DNA of 64,000 nt from Grimontia hollisae CIP 101886 (GTDB taxonomy: Bacteria > Pseudomonadota > Gammaproteobacteria > Enterobacterales > Vibrionaceae): contig NZ_ADAQ01000013.1 of NCBI RefSeq assembly GCF_000176515.1, forward strand, positions 149,361-213,360. The letters are read 5' to 3'. The stretch's first letter is position 1. Each line of letters starts with the position of its first letter. The notes beneath the pieces are model-generated. The model was not told the origin of the DNA. It ran no database searches and was given only the letters and a program-made list of their open reading frames with translations. Of the stretch, positions 28,263 through 37,823 are shown piece after piece. The position numbers and the translations under genes are program-made.

Positions 28263-29303
28263 TTACTGACCCGCTTTTAGTTTCTGGAAGTACGCTTCAT
28301 AAAGTACGTTCGCTTCACCGACAGAGCTTTGCCATTCGCCTTTTTCCATGACCTCTTGTGGTGGATAGATGCTTGGATCGTCTTTGAATGCTTTTGGCAG
28401 CAGAGGGTATGCCGCTTTAACCGGGGTAGGGTAGCCGATTTTCATCGCAAGGCGCGCCGCATTCTCTGGGCGCAGCAGGAAGTCAATCATCTTGTGCGCA
28501 GCGTCAACATTTTTCGCCGTTGTTGGGATTGCTAAGCTGTCCATCCAGAAGATAGCGCCTTCTTCAGGCCACACGATATCAACCGGCGCCCCTTCACTGC
28601 GTGCAATGTAAGCGGAACCATTCCAAAGCATACCCAGTGCAACCTCACCGGCCATGTAAGGGTTTGCAGGGAAGTCTGAGTTAAAAACCAGTACGTTTGG
28701 CATGATCTTCTTCAGCTCTTCGTACGCGGCTTTAATTTCATCCGGGTTGGTGGAGTTAGCAGAATACCCCAGTTTGCGCAGTGCAATGTGGAAGAACTCA
28801 CGGGCATCATCCATCATTAACAGCTGGCCTTTATACTCAGGGTTCCACAAATCGGCCCACGCGTTCACGGTTGATTTATCCATGAAGTCTGTATTTACAC
28901 CAATACCGGTTGCGCCCCAAATATATGGGACAGAGTAATCGTTGTTGGGATCAAAAGGCTTGTTCAGGTTATTGGGATCCAGACCGTCGAAGTGGCTCAG
29001 TTTGCTTTTGTCGATCTTCTGCAACATACCTTCATCACGCATTTTTTTTACGTAGTAGGTAGATGGCACCACAAGATCGTAGCCTTCTGGGTGGGTTTTC
29101 AGTTTGGCATACATGCTTTCATTTGACTCATACGTCGAATAAATAACTTTGATGCCGGTTTCTTTCGTAAACTCTTCCAGTACTTCTGTTGGAATATATT
29201 CTGACCAGTTGTAGAAATAGAGCTCTTGGTTTGCGGCAGTCGCATTTGAGATAAGGGATAAAGACAGGGCGCTTCCCAGCACAAACTTAGACCAGAGTTT
29301 CAT
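28263..29303 (-). CDS. potD: Spermidine/putrescine-binding protein PotD
   Basis: A 346-residue periplasmic polyamine receptor with a signal peptide (MKLWSKFVLGSALSLSLISNATAA), then the PotD signatures LYFYNWSEYIPTEVLEEF near residue 30, VVPSTYYVKKMRDEGML near 90, and the carboxylates and aromatics in YIWGATGIGVNTD and FWMDSLAIP. The start at 29303 follows AGGAGTTG; the longer frame to 29408 is not needed. It is last in potA-potB-potC-potD, separated from potC by about 120 bases with a hairpin, which may allow a higher level of the receptor. Vibrios often have two potD copies; only one is here. Confidence 0.94.
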   Translation of the reverse strand: MKLWSKFVLGSALSLSLISNATAANQELYFYNWSEYIPTEVLEEFTKETGIKVIYSTYESNESMYAKLKTHPEGYDLVVPSTYYVKKMRDEGMLQKIDKSKLSHFDGLDPNNLNKPFDPNNDYSVPYIWGATGIGVNTDFMDKSTVNAWADLWNPEYKGQLLMMDDAREFFHIALRKLGYSANSTNPDEIKAAYEELKKIMPNVLVFNSDFPANPYMAGEVALGMLWNGSAYIARSEGAPVDIVWPEEGAIFWMDSLAIPTTAKNVDAAHKMIDFLLRPENAARLAMKIGYPTPVKAAYPLLPKAFKDDPSIYPPQEVMEKGEWQSSVGEANVLYEAYFQKLKAGQ

Positions 29304-29385
29304 TAACAACTCCTGTAGTTTTTCATTGGTATGGTTAATGAGAATAACGGTTGGATGAGTCCATCCGTGATTGAAATAGGCGAAA

Positions 29386-29422
29386 ATAAGTAAAGGGAAG
29401 CGATGCAAACCGCTTCCCCTTT
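29386..29422 (-). terminator. Hairpin between potC and potD
   Basis: Stem CGCTTCCC / GGGAAGCG (29411-29418, 29395-29402) extended by TTT/AAA pairs, with T-rich sequence beyond on the minus strand. It may end part of the potABC transcripts or protect the 5' end of potD mRNA. Confidence 0.55.
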
Positions 29423-29424
29423 TA

Positions 29425-30195
29425 TTACCGTACTTTATCGCGGGCCAGCAATTGAGAGCTGATCACCATCACGAGAGAGACGATAAGCATCAACGTCGCC
29501 AAGGCATTCACTTCTGGAGAAACGCCCACTTTGACCATTGAATAGATCTTCAGCGGCAAAATTTCGTAGCTTGGTCCTGTGACAAAGGAGCTGACGATAA
29601 CGTCATCCAATGACAGGGTAAAACTCAACAGCCAGCCAGCAGCAACCGCCGGTGCGGCGAGCGGCAGGATGATTTTGGTCAGGATTGTCCACTCGCTGGC
29701 AGCCAGATCTTTGGCAGCTTCCAGCATGCGGGAATCAAAACCATTCAGCCGACTGTATACGGTAACAACCACGAAAGGCAAACAAAACGTGATGTGGGAG
29801 AGTAGAAGGGTCAGAAACCCCAACTGTGCACCTAACAACACGAACAGCGCCAGCAGCGAAATTGCCATCACGATATCAGGCGACATCATGACCACAAACA
29901 ACATACCGTTCACGAATGCCTTGCCCCGGAAACGATAGCGGTACAGGGCGACGGCGGTTAAACTGCCGATAAATGCTGCCGCAGTAGCAGAAACAACAGC
30001 AATGGTTAACGAATTCCAGGCCGCCTGCACCAAGCTGTCATTGTTAAACAGTAAGCTGTACCATTTCGTAGTGAAACCTTTCCAGCCCATCCCGAACTTA
30101 CTTTCGTTAAAAGAGTTAACGATAAGAATGATGATAGGGATGTACAAAAATGCGTAGACCAGCGACATAAAGCTGGTTCTGAATAATTTGTTCAT
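29425..30195 (-). CDS. potC: Polyamine ABC transporter permease PotC
   Basis: A 256-residue inner membrane permease with about six membrane segments and the binding-protein-dependent permease EAA loop, EAAKDLAASEWTILTKIILP near residue 160, which docks to the ATPase. LSLDDVIVSSFVTGPSYEILPL near 205 is typical of PotC. It pairs with PotB to form the channel for spermidine/putrescine uptake. Its start overlaps the potB stop by 4 bases. Intact; length like E. coli PotC (264). Confidence 0.94.
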   Translation of the reverse strand: MNKLFRTSFMSLVYAFLYIPIIILIVNSFNESKFGMGWKGFTTKWYSLLFNNDSLVQAAWNSLTIAVVSATAAAFIGSLTAVALYRYRFRGKAFVNGMLFVVMMSPDIVMAISLLALFVLLGAQLGFLTLLLSHITFCLPFVVVTVYSRLNGFDSRMLEAAKDLAASEWTILTKIILPLAAPAVAAGWLLSFTLSLDDVIVSSFVTGPSYEILPLKIYSMVKVGVSPEVNALATLMLIVSLVMVISSQLLARDKVR

Positions 30196-31046
30196 TCCAG
30201 CTCTACCTTCTTGTTCATTAGTTTGCCGACCCGCCAGTAGGCGAACAGCATCAAGCCCATCAATACTGTCAGGGAAATACTCGCTGCTGAGCCAAACGGC
30301 CAGTCACGAACATTGAGGATCTGACTCTTGATGACGTTACCAATTAACAGGTTTTTCGCGCCACCCAGCAGATCTGATACATAGAACATGCCCAGTGCTG
30401 GCAGCAGAACCAGAAGACAGCCAGCAATGATACCTGGCATTGTCAGCGGGAGAATCACTTTAATGAATGCCTGAAGCTTGCTGGCACCCAGATCTTTTGC
30501 CGCTTCAAGGTAACTGTTATCCAGTTTCTCAATGCTTGAGTAGAGCGGAAGAATCATAAATGGCAGCAGAATGTAAACCAGACCAACCATCACCGCATAC
30601 TCGGTGTACATGATACGTAAGGGTTGATCTACCAATCCCAGGGCCAGCAAACCTTCATTGAGCAAGCCTCGGGTGCCCAGGAAAATCTTTAATCCATAGG
30701 TGCGGATCAGGGAGTTGGTCCAAAAAGGAACAATCACCATAAACAGCATCACCGGGCGCCATTTTACCGGCATACGAGCAATGACGTACGCGAATGGGTA
30801 GCCAATCAGCAGACAAAGCAGAGTCGCAATGGCTGCCATGTAGAAAGAATGCCAAACCACCTTGGCATAGAGGGGATCCATCAACTTGGCGTAATTGCTC
30901 AAGGTGAAGGTCATCTCAATGAGGTTGGCATCATCGCGGGTCAGGAAACTGGTCACAATGATCATCAGGTTAGGGATGAATACGAACAGCAGCAACCAAC
31001 CTACAATCACGCCAATAATGGCTTTTTGGAGATTAATCTTCTTCAT
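30192..31046 (-). CDS. potB: Polyamine ABC transporter permease PotB
   Basis: A 284-residue inner membrane permease with six to seven hydrophobic segments. The EAA motif is [20 protein letters not shown] near residue 185. The PotB signature around [16 protein letters not shown] near 115 and [17 protein letters not shown] near 225 is clear. I start it at the ATG at 31046 ([12 protein letters not shown]), which overlaps the end of potA by 14 bases; the longer frame to 31088 would overlap more and adds no family similarity. Part of the potABCD operon. Confidence 0.93.
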   Translation of the reverse strand: MKKINLQKAIIGVIVGWLLLFVFIPNLMIIVTSFLTRDDANLIEMTFTLSNYAKLMDPLYAKVVWHSFYMAAIATLLCLLIGYPFAYVIARMPVKWRPVMLFMVIVPFWTNSLIRTYGLKIFLGTRGLLNEGLLALGLVDQPLRIMYTEYAVMVGLVYILLPFMILPLYSSIEKLDNSYLEAAKDLGASKLQAFIKVILPLTMPGIIAGCLLVLLPALGMFYVSDLLGGAKNLLIGNVIKSQILNVRDWPFGSAASISLTVLMGLMLFAYWRVGKLMNKKVELE

Positions 31047-32160
31047 CAGGCAGTACCACTTCCCAGCTTTCAACCCAGGTAATCGCAACTTTCTGATCCA
31101 GTGAGTGGTCTACATCTGGATCGTCTTCATTGAAGAACTCGCTGACCATGACTGACATGCCCGATTCAAGCTCAAGCACTGAGTCTAAGGTCATCCCTTT
31201 GTAGTTGCGTTCGCGAACGTAGCCAATGATACCGTTACCTGCATCTGCCGCTTCGATTTCTTCGATACGCAGATCTTCTGGGCGCAACAGTACTTTTACG
31301 CGGTCGCCCGGCTTAATATCCAGTTTGCAGTAAACCAGACACTCACGGCCTTCAATTTTGGCTGTAATTCGTTGTTCATCGATGCGTGCAACAACATGGG
31401 CATCAAACACGTTGATTTCACCAATGAAACGCGCAACGAACAGATTAGCTGGCTCTTCATAAATTTCGCGTGGGGTACCATCTTGAACCACATTACCTGA
31501 TTTCATCACGATGATGCGGTCAGACATCGACAAGGCTTCTTCTTGATCGTGGGTGACGAAGATAAAAGTGATACCGAGTTTACGCTGGAGTTGTTTCAGC
31601 TCGATCTGCATTTGTTTACGCAGTTTGTAATCCAGCGCGGAGAGAGATTCATCAAGCAGCAGCACTTTGGGCTTGTTCACAACGGCACGCGCAATGGCAA
31701 CACGTTGCTGCTGCCCGCCGGACAATTGGTGAGGTTTGCGAGGCGCAAACTTCTCCAGTTGAACCATTCGAAGGGCTTCCATAACACGCGGCTCGATCTC
31801 ACTTTCAGCGACTTTCTGCATGCGCAGGCCAAAAGCAACGTTATCGAACACCGTCATGTGTGGAAACAGAGCATAACTCTGGAATACGGTATTAACGTGA
31901 CGATGTTCTGCGGGGATAGCAGTCACGTCTTGTCCATCGATGATAATTTGGCCATCGTCTGCATCTTCAAGACCAGCTATCAAGCGAAGTACTGTGGTCT
32001 TGCCACAACCTGACGGACCGAGGATTGTTAAAAACTCGCCGTTGTTAATTTCAAGATCAAAGTTTGAGATGATCTGCTTGCCGTCAAAACTTTTACAAAG
32101 TCCTTTCAGCTGGACAACGGGTTTTTTAATTGGTTGTGTTGCGTTCAATTCTACTCTCAC
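31033..32160 (-). CDS. potA: Polyamine ABC transporter ATPase PotA
   Basis: A 375-residue ABC ATPase with Walker [20 protein letters not shown] near residue 50, Q-loop [14 protein letters not shown], signature [15 protein letters not shown] near 145, Walker [13 protein letters not shown] and the C-terminal TOBE regulatory domain (about 265-370). It powers PotBC-PotD polyamine import. The frame opens with GTG at 32160, but AAGGAG touches that codon; a TTG at 32148, 11 bases after the AAGGAG, may be the real start (371 residues). First gene of the operon. Confidence 0.93.
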   Translation of the reverse strand: MRVELNATQPIKKPVVQLKGLCKSFDGKQIISNFDLEINNGEFLTILGPSGCGKTTVLRLIAGLEDADDGQIIIDGQDVTAIPAEHRHVNTVFQSYALFPHMTVFDNVAFGLRMQKVAESEIEPRVMEALRMVQLEKFAPRKPHQLSGGQQQRVAIARAVVNKPKVLLLDESLSALDYKLRKQMQIELKQLQRKLGITFIFVTHDQEEALSMSDRIIVMKSGNVVQDGTPREIYEEPANLFVARFIGEINVFDAHVVARIDEQRITAKIEGRECLVYCKLDIKPGDRVKVLLRPEDLRIEEIEAADAGNGIIGYVRERNYKGMTLDSVLELESGMSVMVSEFFNEDDPDVDHSLDQKVAITWVESWEVVLPDEED

Positions 32161-32516
32161 TCCTTACACCACGGGCGATTAGCTAAGTAAAACTTCCCCT
32201 AAAAAGTAGACCGCGCATGATAGATCTGCGAATCATGAAGTTAAAGCGTTTTTTTATGTTTTATTGGTAAAAAACCGCCCTGAAATTGACACGGAACAGG
32301 AAAATGGAAAAACCGCGCCGAGATCAGATTAATGTGAAGTGCGTCATTAAATTCGACGGGCAGTTAAGTCGAAGAATACGATGCACGGGCGTCCGGTAGT
32401 ATAGCGCCTAAATGAGATGCCTAAAAATGCACCACCATGAGACGTACTCAAAAAATATCACCTATAACTTTAAGAGTAGGGAGATTTCTTAGGCTAAAGA
32501 CATAAGTTGCTTTGCT
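32161..32516. promoter_or_regulatory. Divergent intergenic region potA / membrane protein
   Basis: About 356 bases with no supported gene; it should hold the potA promoter and the promoter of the rightward gene. Apart from T-rich and A-rich tracts near 32250-32275 I see no operator, repeat or terminator. Confidence 0.4.
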
Positions 32517-33326
32517 ATGAATAAACAACAGTTGAACAATGCATTGCATGTGGGTGGAACGCTGGAGAATGCACTTACCGGTAATTACACCCTCAGTGTT
32601 TCCAGAGTGGTACAGGAAGCCGTCAAATTAACACAGAAACACTTTTGGCAGTTTTTGCCAGCAACCTTTGTACTGACTGCCGCACATATTGTGATATTCC
32701 TGCTGACATTGATCATTATGCAGGGTACACACAACGGGGTGATCCAGGCATTTATTGGTCAACGCCCAATGACTGAGGAGCTTATGGCCTCGGGACGTAT
32801 CGCGGTGTTTGTGGCAACGGTGTTAACGGCTCCACTTTACGCGGGCGCAAGCCTGATGGGGTTGAGCCACGCCATTGGATTTAGAACCAAACCCAAGCAC
32901 ATTATCAAGGGTTTTGCCTATGCATTTGCGGTGACATTGGCGATGAGTTTTATCAGTGCCCTGCAAAGCTTTAGCAGCCAGTTGATTCCATTGTTGGGTG
33001 TTTTTCTTGGTATTACTTTTTCGATGACCATCCTCCTTATCTGCGAAAAACGTCTGCGTCCGGTGGAAGCAATGATTGTTTCTTTTAGAGCGATCACGAA
33101 AAAAATGATAACATTGACAATGGTTTACATCGTCATTGCCGCCTTGTTTGTCTTTTCGTATGCAACAGCAGGGTTGGCGCTGGTGTGGGCATTGCCGTTT
33201 ATGTTCAATGTGAAGGGGGTGCTTTACCGGGAAATGTTCGGTGTTGGTATTGAAGTGACCGTGTCGCAGGAAAGGGATGATGATTCTGCTTCCGGCGGAG
33301 GTGATCAAGAGGTTTTTAACGCATAA
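32517..33326 (+). CDS. Inner membrane protein of unknown function
   Basis: A 269-residue protein with about five to six membrane segments (for example FLPATFVLTAAHIVIFLLTL near 45, IAVFVATVLTAPLYAGA near 95, a pair over 140-180 and VYIVIAALFVFSYATAGLAL near 208) and a charged, serine/glycine-rich C-terminus (DDDSASGGGDQEVF). A homologue stands next to bax-like genes in vibrios as far as I recall. The stop is immediately followed by the ATG of the Bax-like gene, so they are co-transcribed and probably translated together. No functional motif is recognised. Confidence 0.75.
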   Translation: MNKQQLNNALHVGGTLENALTGNYTLSVSRVVQEAVKLTQKHFWQFLPATFVLTAAHIVIFLLTLIIMQGTHNGVIQAFIGQRPMTEELMASGRIAVFVATVLTAPLYAGASLMGLSHAIGFRTKPKHIIKGFAYAFAVTLAMSFISALQSFSSQLIPLLGVFLGITFSMTILLICEKRLRPVEAMIVSFRAITKKMITLTMVYIVIAALFVFSYATAGLALVWALPFMFNVKGVLYREMFGVGIEVTVSQERDDDSASGGGDQEVFNA

Positions 33327-34082
33327 ATGAAGCTTTCCTATGTTGTATTAGCTTCGGCTCTATTTATTTCTGCTTGTAGCGATGCACCGCAAACGCCTAT
33401 CACTGTAGACAGTCCACCCCCTATGGTTGAGAAGCCTGATTTTGGTTCTTATACGCGTGTTGATGAAAAGAAGAAGGCGTTCGTGGCTTTTATGAAGCCT
33501 GGCATTAACTATATTAACGGACTGATTGAAAGTGCCCGTGGTCGGTTGATTGAACTGGAAAAAGGCAAAACACCAACCAAAGATGATGAGGCATTCCTGT
33601 TATGGATTGCAGAGCTCTTCAATCTGCCATTGCCTGAAACAGGTGTCGATAAGACGTGGTATCAAGAAGCCCTTAAGCGGGTTGATATTATCCCTGTGGA
33701 CCTTGTGTTAACCCAGGCAGCCAAAGAATCTGGGTGGGGGACATCACGCTTTGCCCGTGAAGGAAACAACTACTTTGGGCAGTGGTGTTACACTCCGGGT
33801 TGCGGCATAGTACCAAGCACACGTTCGCAGGGGAAAAGCCATGAAGTGGCTGTGTTCAAAGATACTTATCAATCAATCCGAGCATATTTCCTTAACGTCA
33901 ACCGTAATCGAGCGTATGCCCAGTTGCGTGACATTCGCGCTGAACTCAGAAATGAGGGTAAACCGATTTCCGGCGTTGCATTGGCTAGCGGATTGAAAAG
34001 CTATTCTGAGCGCGGTCAGGCTTATGTCGATGAAGTGCAGAGCATGATTCGCTACAACGAAAAATATTGGAGCCAAGGATGA
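33327..34082 (+). CDS. Bax-like glucosaminidase-domain lipoprotein
   Basis: A 251-residue protein with a lipoprotein-type signal (LASALFISAC, likely Cys at residue 17) and a glucosaminidase (GH73/FlgJ-like) domain over about 125-245: VLTQAAKESGWGTSRFAREG with the catalytic-type Glu near residue 138, NNYFGQWCYTPGCG, VFKDTYQSIRAYFLNVN and ALASGLKSYSERGQAYVDEV. It resembles E. coli Bax and would cleave or remodel peptidoglycan in the periplasm. Its ends are tightly packed: it starts at the base after the upstream stop and overlaps the DUF2987 start (ATGA). Confidence 0.88.
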   Translation: MKLSYVVLASALFISACSDAPQTPITVDSPPPMVEKPDFGSYTRVDEKKKAFVAFMKPGINYINGLIESARGRLIELEKGKTPTKDDEAFLLWIAELFNLPLPETGVDKTWYQEALKRVDIIPVDLVLTQAAKESGWGTSRFAREGNNYFGQWCYTPGCGIVPSTRSQGKSHEVAVFKDTYQSIRAYFLNVNRNRAYAQLRDIRAELRNEGKPISGVALASGLKSYSERGQAYVDEVQSMIRYNEKYWSQG

Positions 34083-34723
34083 TTAGAGGACTTACGGTTG
34101 CTGTTCTGGCAACTGTAATTTCATCACCTGTCGCTGCGGCGCAGGTTCAGTTCAGCTACAGCAAGCTGTTTTCGCAACTTAAGCATAATTACAGCGAAAA
34201 TCACTCAGACGTAAAGATTGGTTATTTCATGGTCTCACCTCAAAATGGAGAGACCTGCAACATCACCAAAGCATGGATGACTAAGGAAGAACATTACGAG
34301 GAATTTGATATTCCTGCATCTCAAGAACTGCCTTTACCCATTGATAATCACCTTCGTAAGGTAAACCCTGATGTGTTTATTGAAACAGAAGGGGACACAA
34401 CGTGTGATATTTCTTTTCAGGTATTGGCTAAAAAGCCTTTCACGCAAGAAATGACAGATAGTGATGTCAATACGCTTGTGCCGCAAATGACAGTCATGAT
34501 GCAGGATCTTGGCGGAATGTTTGCTTCTTGGTTTATGCCAGAAGTAGGGGGTGTGATGGTGCATTTTAGAGAGCCGCAATCAGCACTGAAAACGTCAGAA
34601 GGGCGAATCATTGATGTAGACGGCAATATTGCCGTGATCCGGGCCAGTGAATTGAAAGGGGGAGAACGTATTTTCTTCCCTCAGGCACCACTCAAAGTCA
34701 CCCCTTGGATTCCACAACGTTAA
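34079..34723 (+). CDS. DUF2987 family periplasmic protein
   Basis: A 214-residue exported protein with a signal peptide (MIRGLTVAVLATVISSPVAA) followed by a domain I recognise as DUF2987: QVQFSYSKLFSQLKHNYSEN, VKIGYFMVSPQNGETCNITK and KAWMTKEEHYEEFDIP. Two cysteines (CNITK and CDISFQ) could form a disulfide. The ATG at 34079 overlaps the bax-like stop codon, so the three genes from 32517 form one operon with an envelope role. Function unknown. A bidirectional terminator follows. Confidence 0.8.
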   Translation: MIRGLTVAVLATVISSPVAAAQVQFSYSKLFSQLKHNYSENHSDVKIGYFMVSPQNGETCNITKAWMTKEEHYEEFDIPASQELPLPIDNHLRKVNPDVFIETEGDTTCDISFQVLAKKPFTQEMTDSDVNTLVPQMTVMMQDLGGMFASWFMPEVGGVMVHFREPQSALKTSEGRIIDVDGNIAVIRASELKGGERIFFPQAPLKVTPWIPQR

Positions 34724-34744
34724 GGTCCAAACCTTAAATAGCAA

Positions 34745-34771
34745 AAAGCCCGCTCAGTGGCAGCGGGCTTT
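34745..34771. terminator. Bidirectional terminator
   Basis: Stem AAAGCCCGCT / AGCGGGCTTT with a seven-base loop, between the convergent DUF2987 and ttcA genes. Confidence 0.9.
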
Positions 34772-34789
34772 CCCATGTTCTATGGGCGC

Positions 34790-35716
34790 TTAATTTACTT
34801 GAACAACATCTAGTTTCAGTGACGGGTCAAACTCTACCACATCGTCATCTGATATCTGGGTATCAGTAAATTGTTCCCGATCGAAGGCAGTATCACCGCC
34901 GTTGATGACACCGGATCCCTGATTGATGCTCTTAAAGTCGAACAACTCAAAGTCTGCCAGATGCGAAGGCACTACGTTTTGCATTGCACGGAACATGGTT
35001 TCGATACGGCCTGGGTAACGTTTATCCCAGTCTCGCAGCATTTCTTTGATCACCTGCCGTTGAAGGTTCGGTTGCGAGCCACACAGGTTGCAAGGGATGA
35101 TAGGAAATGCAGCAGCTTCTGCATAGCGTTCGATGTCTTTTTCCCGGCAGTATGCCAGTGGGCGGATCACAACATGTTCACCGTTGTCTGACACCAATTT
35201 AGGTGGCATACCCTTCATTTTGCCACCATAGAACATGTTAAGGAACAGGGTTTCCAACATGTCATCACGGTGGTGGCCAAGCGCAATCTTGGTTGCTCCC
35301 AGCTCTTTTGCCGTGCGATACAAAATACCACGGCGCAGACGAGAACACAGGGAGCAAGTGGTTTTGCCTTCTGGGATCTTGTCTTTAACAATCGAGTAGG
35401 TGTCTTCTTCAACAATTTTGTATTCGACACCCAGACTTTCAAGATACTCAGGCAGCACGTGTTCTGGGAAACCCGGCTGTTTCTGATCCAAGTTCACGGC
35501 AACCAGCTCAAAAGAAATTGGCGCACTCTTTTGCAGGCTTTGAAGGATTTCCAGCATGGTATAGCTGTCTTTACCCCCGCTCAGGCAGACCATAATGCGG
35601 TCGCCATCTTCAATCATGTTGAAGTCTGCGATAGCTTGGCCTACATTGCGACGAATGCGTTTTTGCAACTTGTTCAGATTGTATTTCTGTGCTTTTGTGA
35701 GTTCTTGATTCGACAT
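34790..35716 (-). CDS. ttcA: tRNA 2-thiocytidine synthetase TtcA
   Basis: A 308-residue PP-loop ATPase that thiolates cytidine 32 in tRNAs using ATP and an Fe-S cluster. Seen: PP-loop [14 protein letters not shown] near residue 47, the Cys-x-x-Cys motifs [14 protein letters not shown] near 120 and [15 protein letters not shown] near 210, and the [20 protein letters not shown] segment near 145. Length matches E. coli TtcA (311). The ATG follows AGAGGT. Next to uspE and fnr as in other vibrios. Intact. Confidence 0.96.
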   Translation of the reverse strand: MSNQELTKAQKYNLNKLQKRIRRNVGQAIADFNMIEDGDRIMVCLSGGKDSYTMLEILQSLQKSAPISFELVAVNLDQKQPGFPEHVLPEYLESLGVEYKIVEEDTYSIVKDKIPEGKTTCSLCSRLRRGILYRTAKELGATKIALGHHRDDMLETLFLNMFYGGKMKGMPPKLVSDNGEHVVIRPLAYCREKDIERYAEAAAFPIIPCNLCGSQPNLQRQVIKEMLRDWDKRYPGRIETMFRAMQNVVPSHLADFELFDFKSINQGSGVINGGDTAFDREQFTDTQISDDDVVEFDPSLKLDVVQVN

Positions 35717-35871
35717 GTTACCTCTGAAATTTCTCTACGCAACCAAGCCAGCCAATGACAAGTATCTTGGTACATCGCTTCTCGATGCGAAGGTTAGGCG
35801 CGTATGATACGGATTTCGCGGCAGGATACCAGAGCACAGGGGAAATTCGCGGTTACTGTGTTACCGCTTAA

Positions 35872-35903
35872 GGCTCTAAAGCGCCTTGGCGGCGTTTTAG
35901 AGC
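35872..35903 (-). terminator. Terminator after uspE
   Basis: Long stem GGCTCTAAA-GCGCC / GGCG-TTTTAGAGCC just after the uspE stop on the minus strand. The T-tract beyond is short. Confidence 0.65.
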
Positions 35904-35915
35904 CTATTCTGTAGG

Positions 35916-36866
35916 TTAGTCTACATTCAGATTTGGGGCTAATGGACTGACATAGCCGTCAGGTTTGATAGCCAATACGTCACAGTTCAGCTGATCGATG
36001 GTATGTTCCGCTGTGTTACCAATGAAAATGGCTGATAGGCCGATACGTCCCGTCGTCCCCAGGATCACCAGTTCGGCATCCAGTGCTTTGGCAACGGCCG
36101 GGATGACATCTTCTGGCAAGCCTTCGTGACAAAACGTTTGTGCTTCATCAATACCATGTTTTTGTCTCAACGCTTTCATTTGAAGCAGGTGATGACCACG
36201 AACGGCATCTGTGTATGAGGCAGGATCAAACTCGGGCAACTCAATAGTGACATTGACCGGTGTGGCAGGGTAGGCGTTAACCAGATTCACTTCAGCTGAC
36301 AGCAGTTGGCCCATCGCTTTAGCTTCATCGATGAGTTTATCATTGAGGGGAGCATGTGCTTCATTCTCTGATGACACATTGACTGCAGTGAGGATTTTTC
36401 CGTTATCAGGCCAACTGTGCTCTTTCACCAGCAAGACAGGACAAGGACATTTTCGTAGCAGGTGCCAGTCAGTGGGAGTGAATATCAGCGAGCCAAGTTT
36501 GTCGTGTTGATGGGTCGCTTTTATCAGAAGGTCATGCTTGCCATCAAAAACTTTGGCAATCATGCTTTCATAAGGGCGGTTATGCCAAACCAAGTGTTTT
36601 ACTGCATCCAGGTTCTCGTGTGTGTGTTGCAAAAGGATGGAATCAAGCCATTCTTCGCGTTGTTTGAGTACACCGCTACGCATTGCCTGGCGCTCATCAG
36701 GAGAGAGCATTGAGGTCATTTCATAAGAAAAGTCATAGATGGCGAGGAAAAGTGTGATCTTCACCGGTACAGAAGATTTCCGGGCGATATCCACCGCACG
36801 GGATAGGGCTGGCTGTTCTTCATGCTCGGGATCGATGGCGACAAGTAAGTTAGTATATTTACTCAT
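35916..36866 (-). CDS. uspE: Universal stress protein UspE
   Basis: A 316-residue tandem Usp protein: two universal stress domains (about 1-150 and 155-305). MSKYTNLLVAIDPEHEEQPA begins the first; the second contains KILTAVNVSSENEAH and ends with ELVILGTTGRIGLSAIFIGN, the G-2x-G-9x-G(S/N) nucleotide-binding type motif. I use the ATG at 36866, behind GGAGGTTG, rather than the frame opening at 36980. UspE relatives help survive stress and DNA damage. Its position next to fnr is conserved in enterobacteria and vibrios. Confidence 0.93.
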   Translation of the reverse strand: MSKYTNLLVAIDPEHEEQPALSRAVDIARKSSVPVKITLFLAIYDFSYEMTSMLSPDERQAMRSGVLKQREEWLDSILLQHTHENLDAVKHLVWHNRPYESMIAKVFDGKHDLLIKATHQHDKLGSLIFTPTDWHLLRKCPCPVLLVKEHSWPDNGKILTAVNVSSENEAHAPLNDKLIDEAKAMGQLLSAEVNLVNAYPATPVNVTIELPEFDPASYTDAVRGHHLLQMKALRQKHGIDEAQTFCHEGLPEDVIPAVAKALDAELVILGTTGRIGLSAIFIGNTAEHTIDQLNCDVLAIKPDGYVSPLAPNLNVD

Positions 36867-36949
36867 AACAACCTCCAGCTTGGGGATGCCGATACTTAAA
36901 CTTAACTCATTGTGACCGAATATTGCGATAAATGTAGATAGATAATGTC

Positions 36950-36980
36950 CAAAAAAGAGAAATGGCGCGTAAAGCGCCAT
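36950..36980 (-). terminator. Terminator after fnr
   Basis: Stem ATGGCGC-GTAAA-GCGCCAT (36962-36980), followed on the minus strand by TTCTCTTTTTT. Confidence 0.82.
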
Positions 36981-37013
36981 CTGTTTATCTTATCTGCGTT
37001 TGAACAAAAAGCC

Positions 37014-37757
37014 TTATTTAGAGACACCTGCCAGCCTGCTCAGTTCATCATGATCAAGGATAGTGATGTATTTTCCTTTCACGCTGAGCATCCCGCTTTT
37101 TTGGAAGCGACCGAGCAAACGACTGATCGTTTCAACCGTCAAGCCTAGGTAGTTGCCAATATCGCCACGGGTCATGGTCAGGCGAAATTCTTTGGGTGAA
37201 AAACCACGCGCAGAAAAACGGGTAGAGAGGCTATGCAGGAAAGCGGCCAAACGTTCTTCGGCATTCTTTTTCGACAGCAACAGGATCATTTCCTGATCGC
37301 CTTTTATCTCATTGCTCATCAAACGCATGATTTGCTGGCGTAACTTCGGCATTTTGCCAGAAAGATCGTCGAGAATTTCGAATGGGATCTCACAAACCAT
37401 TGAAGTTTCAAGTGCTTGGGCAAAGCTTGGATGGGACATATGGTTGATAGCATCAAAACCAACTAAATCCCCCGCCAGGTGGAAGGCTGTGATTTGCTCA
37501 TCGCCTTGCTCGGTGATGGTGTAGCTTTTTATCGTGCCTGAGCGAATGGCATACAGTGAACGGAGTTGGTCGCCAGCTTGAAACAAAGGCTGACCTTTTT
37601 GGATGGGTTTTTTACGCTCAATAATTTGGTCAAGCTGATTCAGCTCACTCTCGCTTAACGTAAAAGGAATACAAAGCTGACTGATGCTACAATCTTGACA
37701 ATGGATTGCGCAACCGCCAGATTGGACACGTTTAGTAGGAATTTTGTCTTGAATCAT
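37014..37757 (-). CDS. fnr: Oxygen-responsive regulator FNR
   Basis: A 247-residue CRP/FNR-family regulator (E. coli FNR is 250). The N-terminus has the cluster-binding cysteines C16, C20, C23 and C29 ([16 protein letters not shown]), with a fourth ligand at about C121, as expected for an O2-labile [4Fe-4S] sensor. The C-terminal helix-turn-helix [17 protein letters not shown] has the recognition Glu and Ser-Arg of FNR. Under low O2 it would regulate respiratory genes such as the nearby ccoNOQP. An FNR-like box lies 18 bases before the ATG (37775-37788), suggesting autoregulation. Intact. Confidence 0.96.
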   Translation of the reverse strand: MIQDKIPTKRVQSGGCAIHCQDCSISQLCIPFTLSESELNQLDQIIERKKPIQKGQPLFQAGDQLRSLYAIRSGTIKSYTITEQGDEQITAFHLAGDLVGFDAINHMSHPSFAQALETSMVCEIPFEILDDLSGKMPKLRQQIMRLMSNEIKGDQEMILLLSKKNAEERLAAFLHSLSTRFSARGFSPKEFRLTMTRGDIGNYLGLTVETISRLLGRFQKSGMLSVKGKYITILDHDELSRLAGVSK

Positions 37758-37774
37758 GAGCCTGCTTAGCCAAA

Positions 37775-37788
37775 TTGATTTGAGTCAA
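37775..37788. promoter_or_regulatory. FNR box upstream of fnr
   Basis: TTGAT-TTGA-GTCAA matches the FNR consensus TTGAT-N4-ATCAA at 9 of 10 positions and sits close to the fnr start codon, a position suited to negative autoregulation. Confidence 0.7.
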
Positions 37789-37823
37789 TATTTTACCATT
37801 TTCGCAAGAGAAAGCGAGACTTA

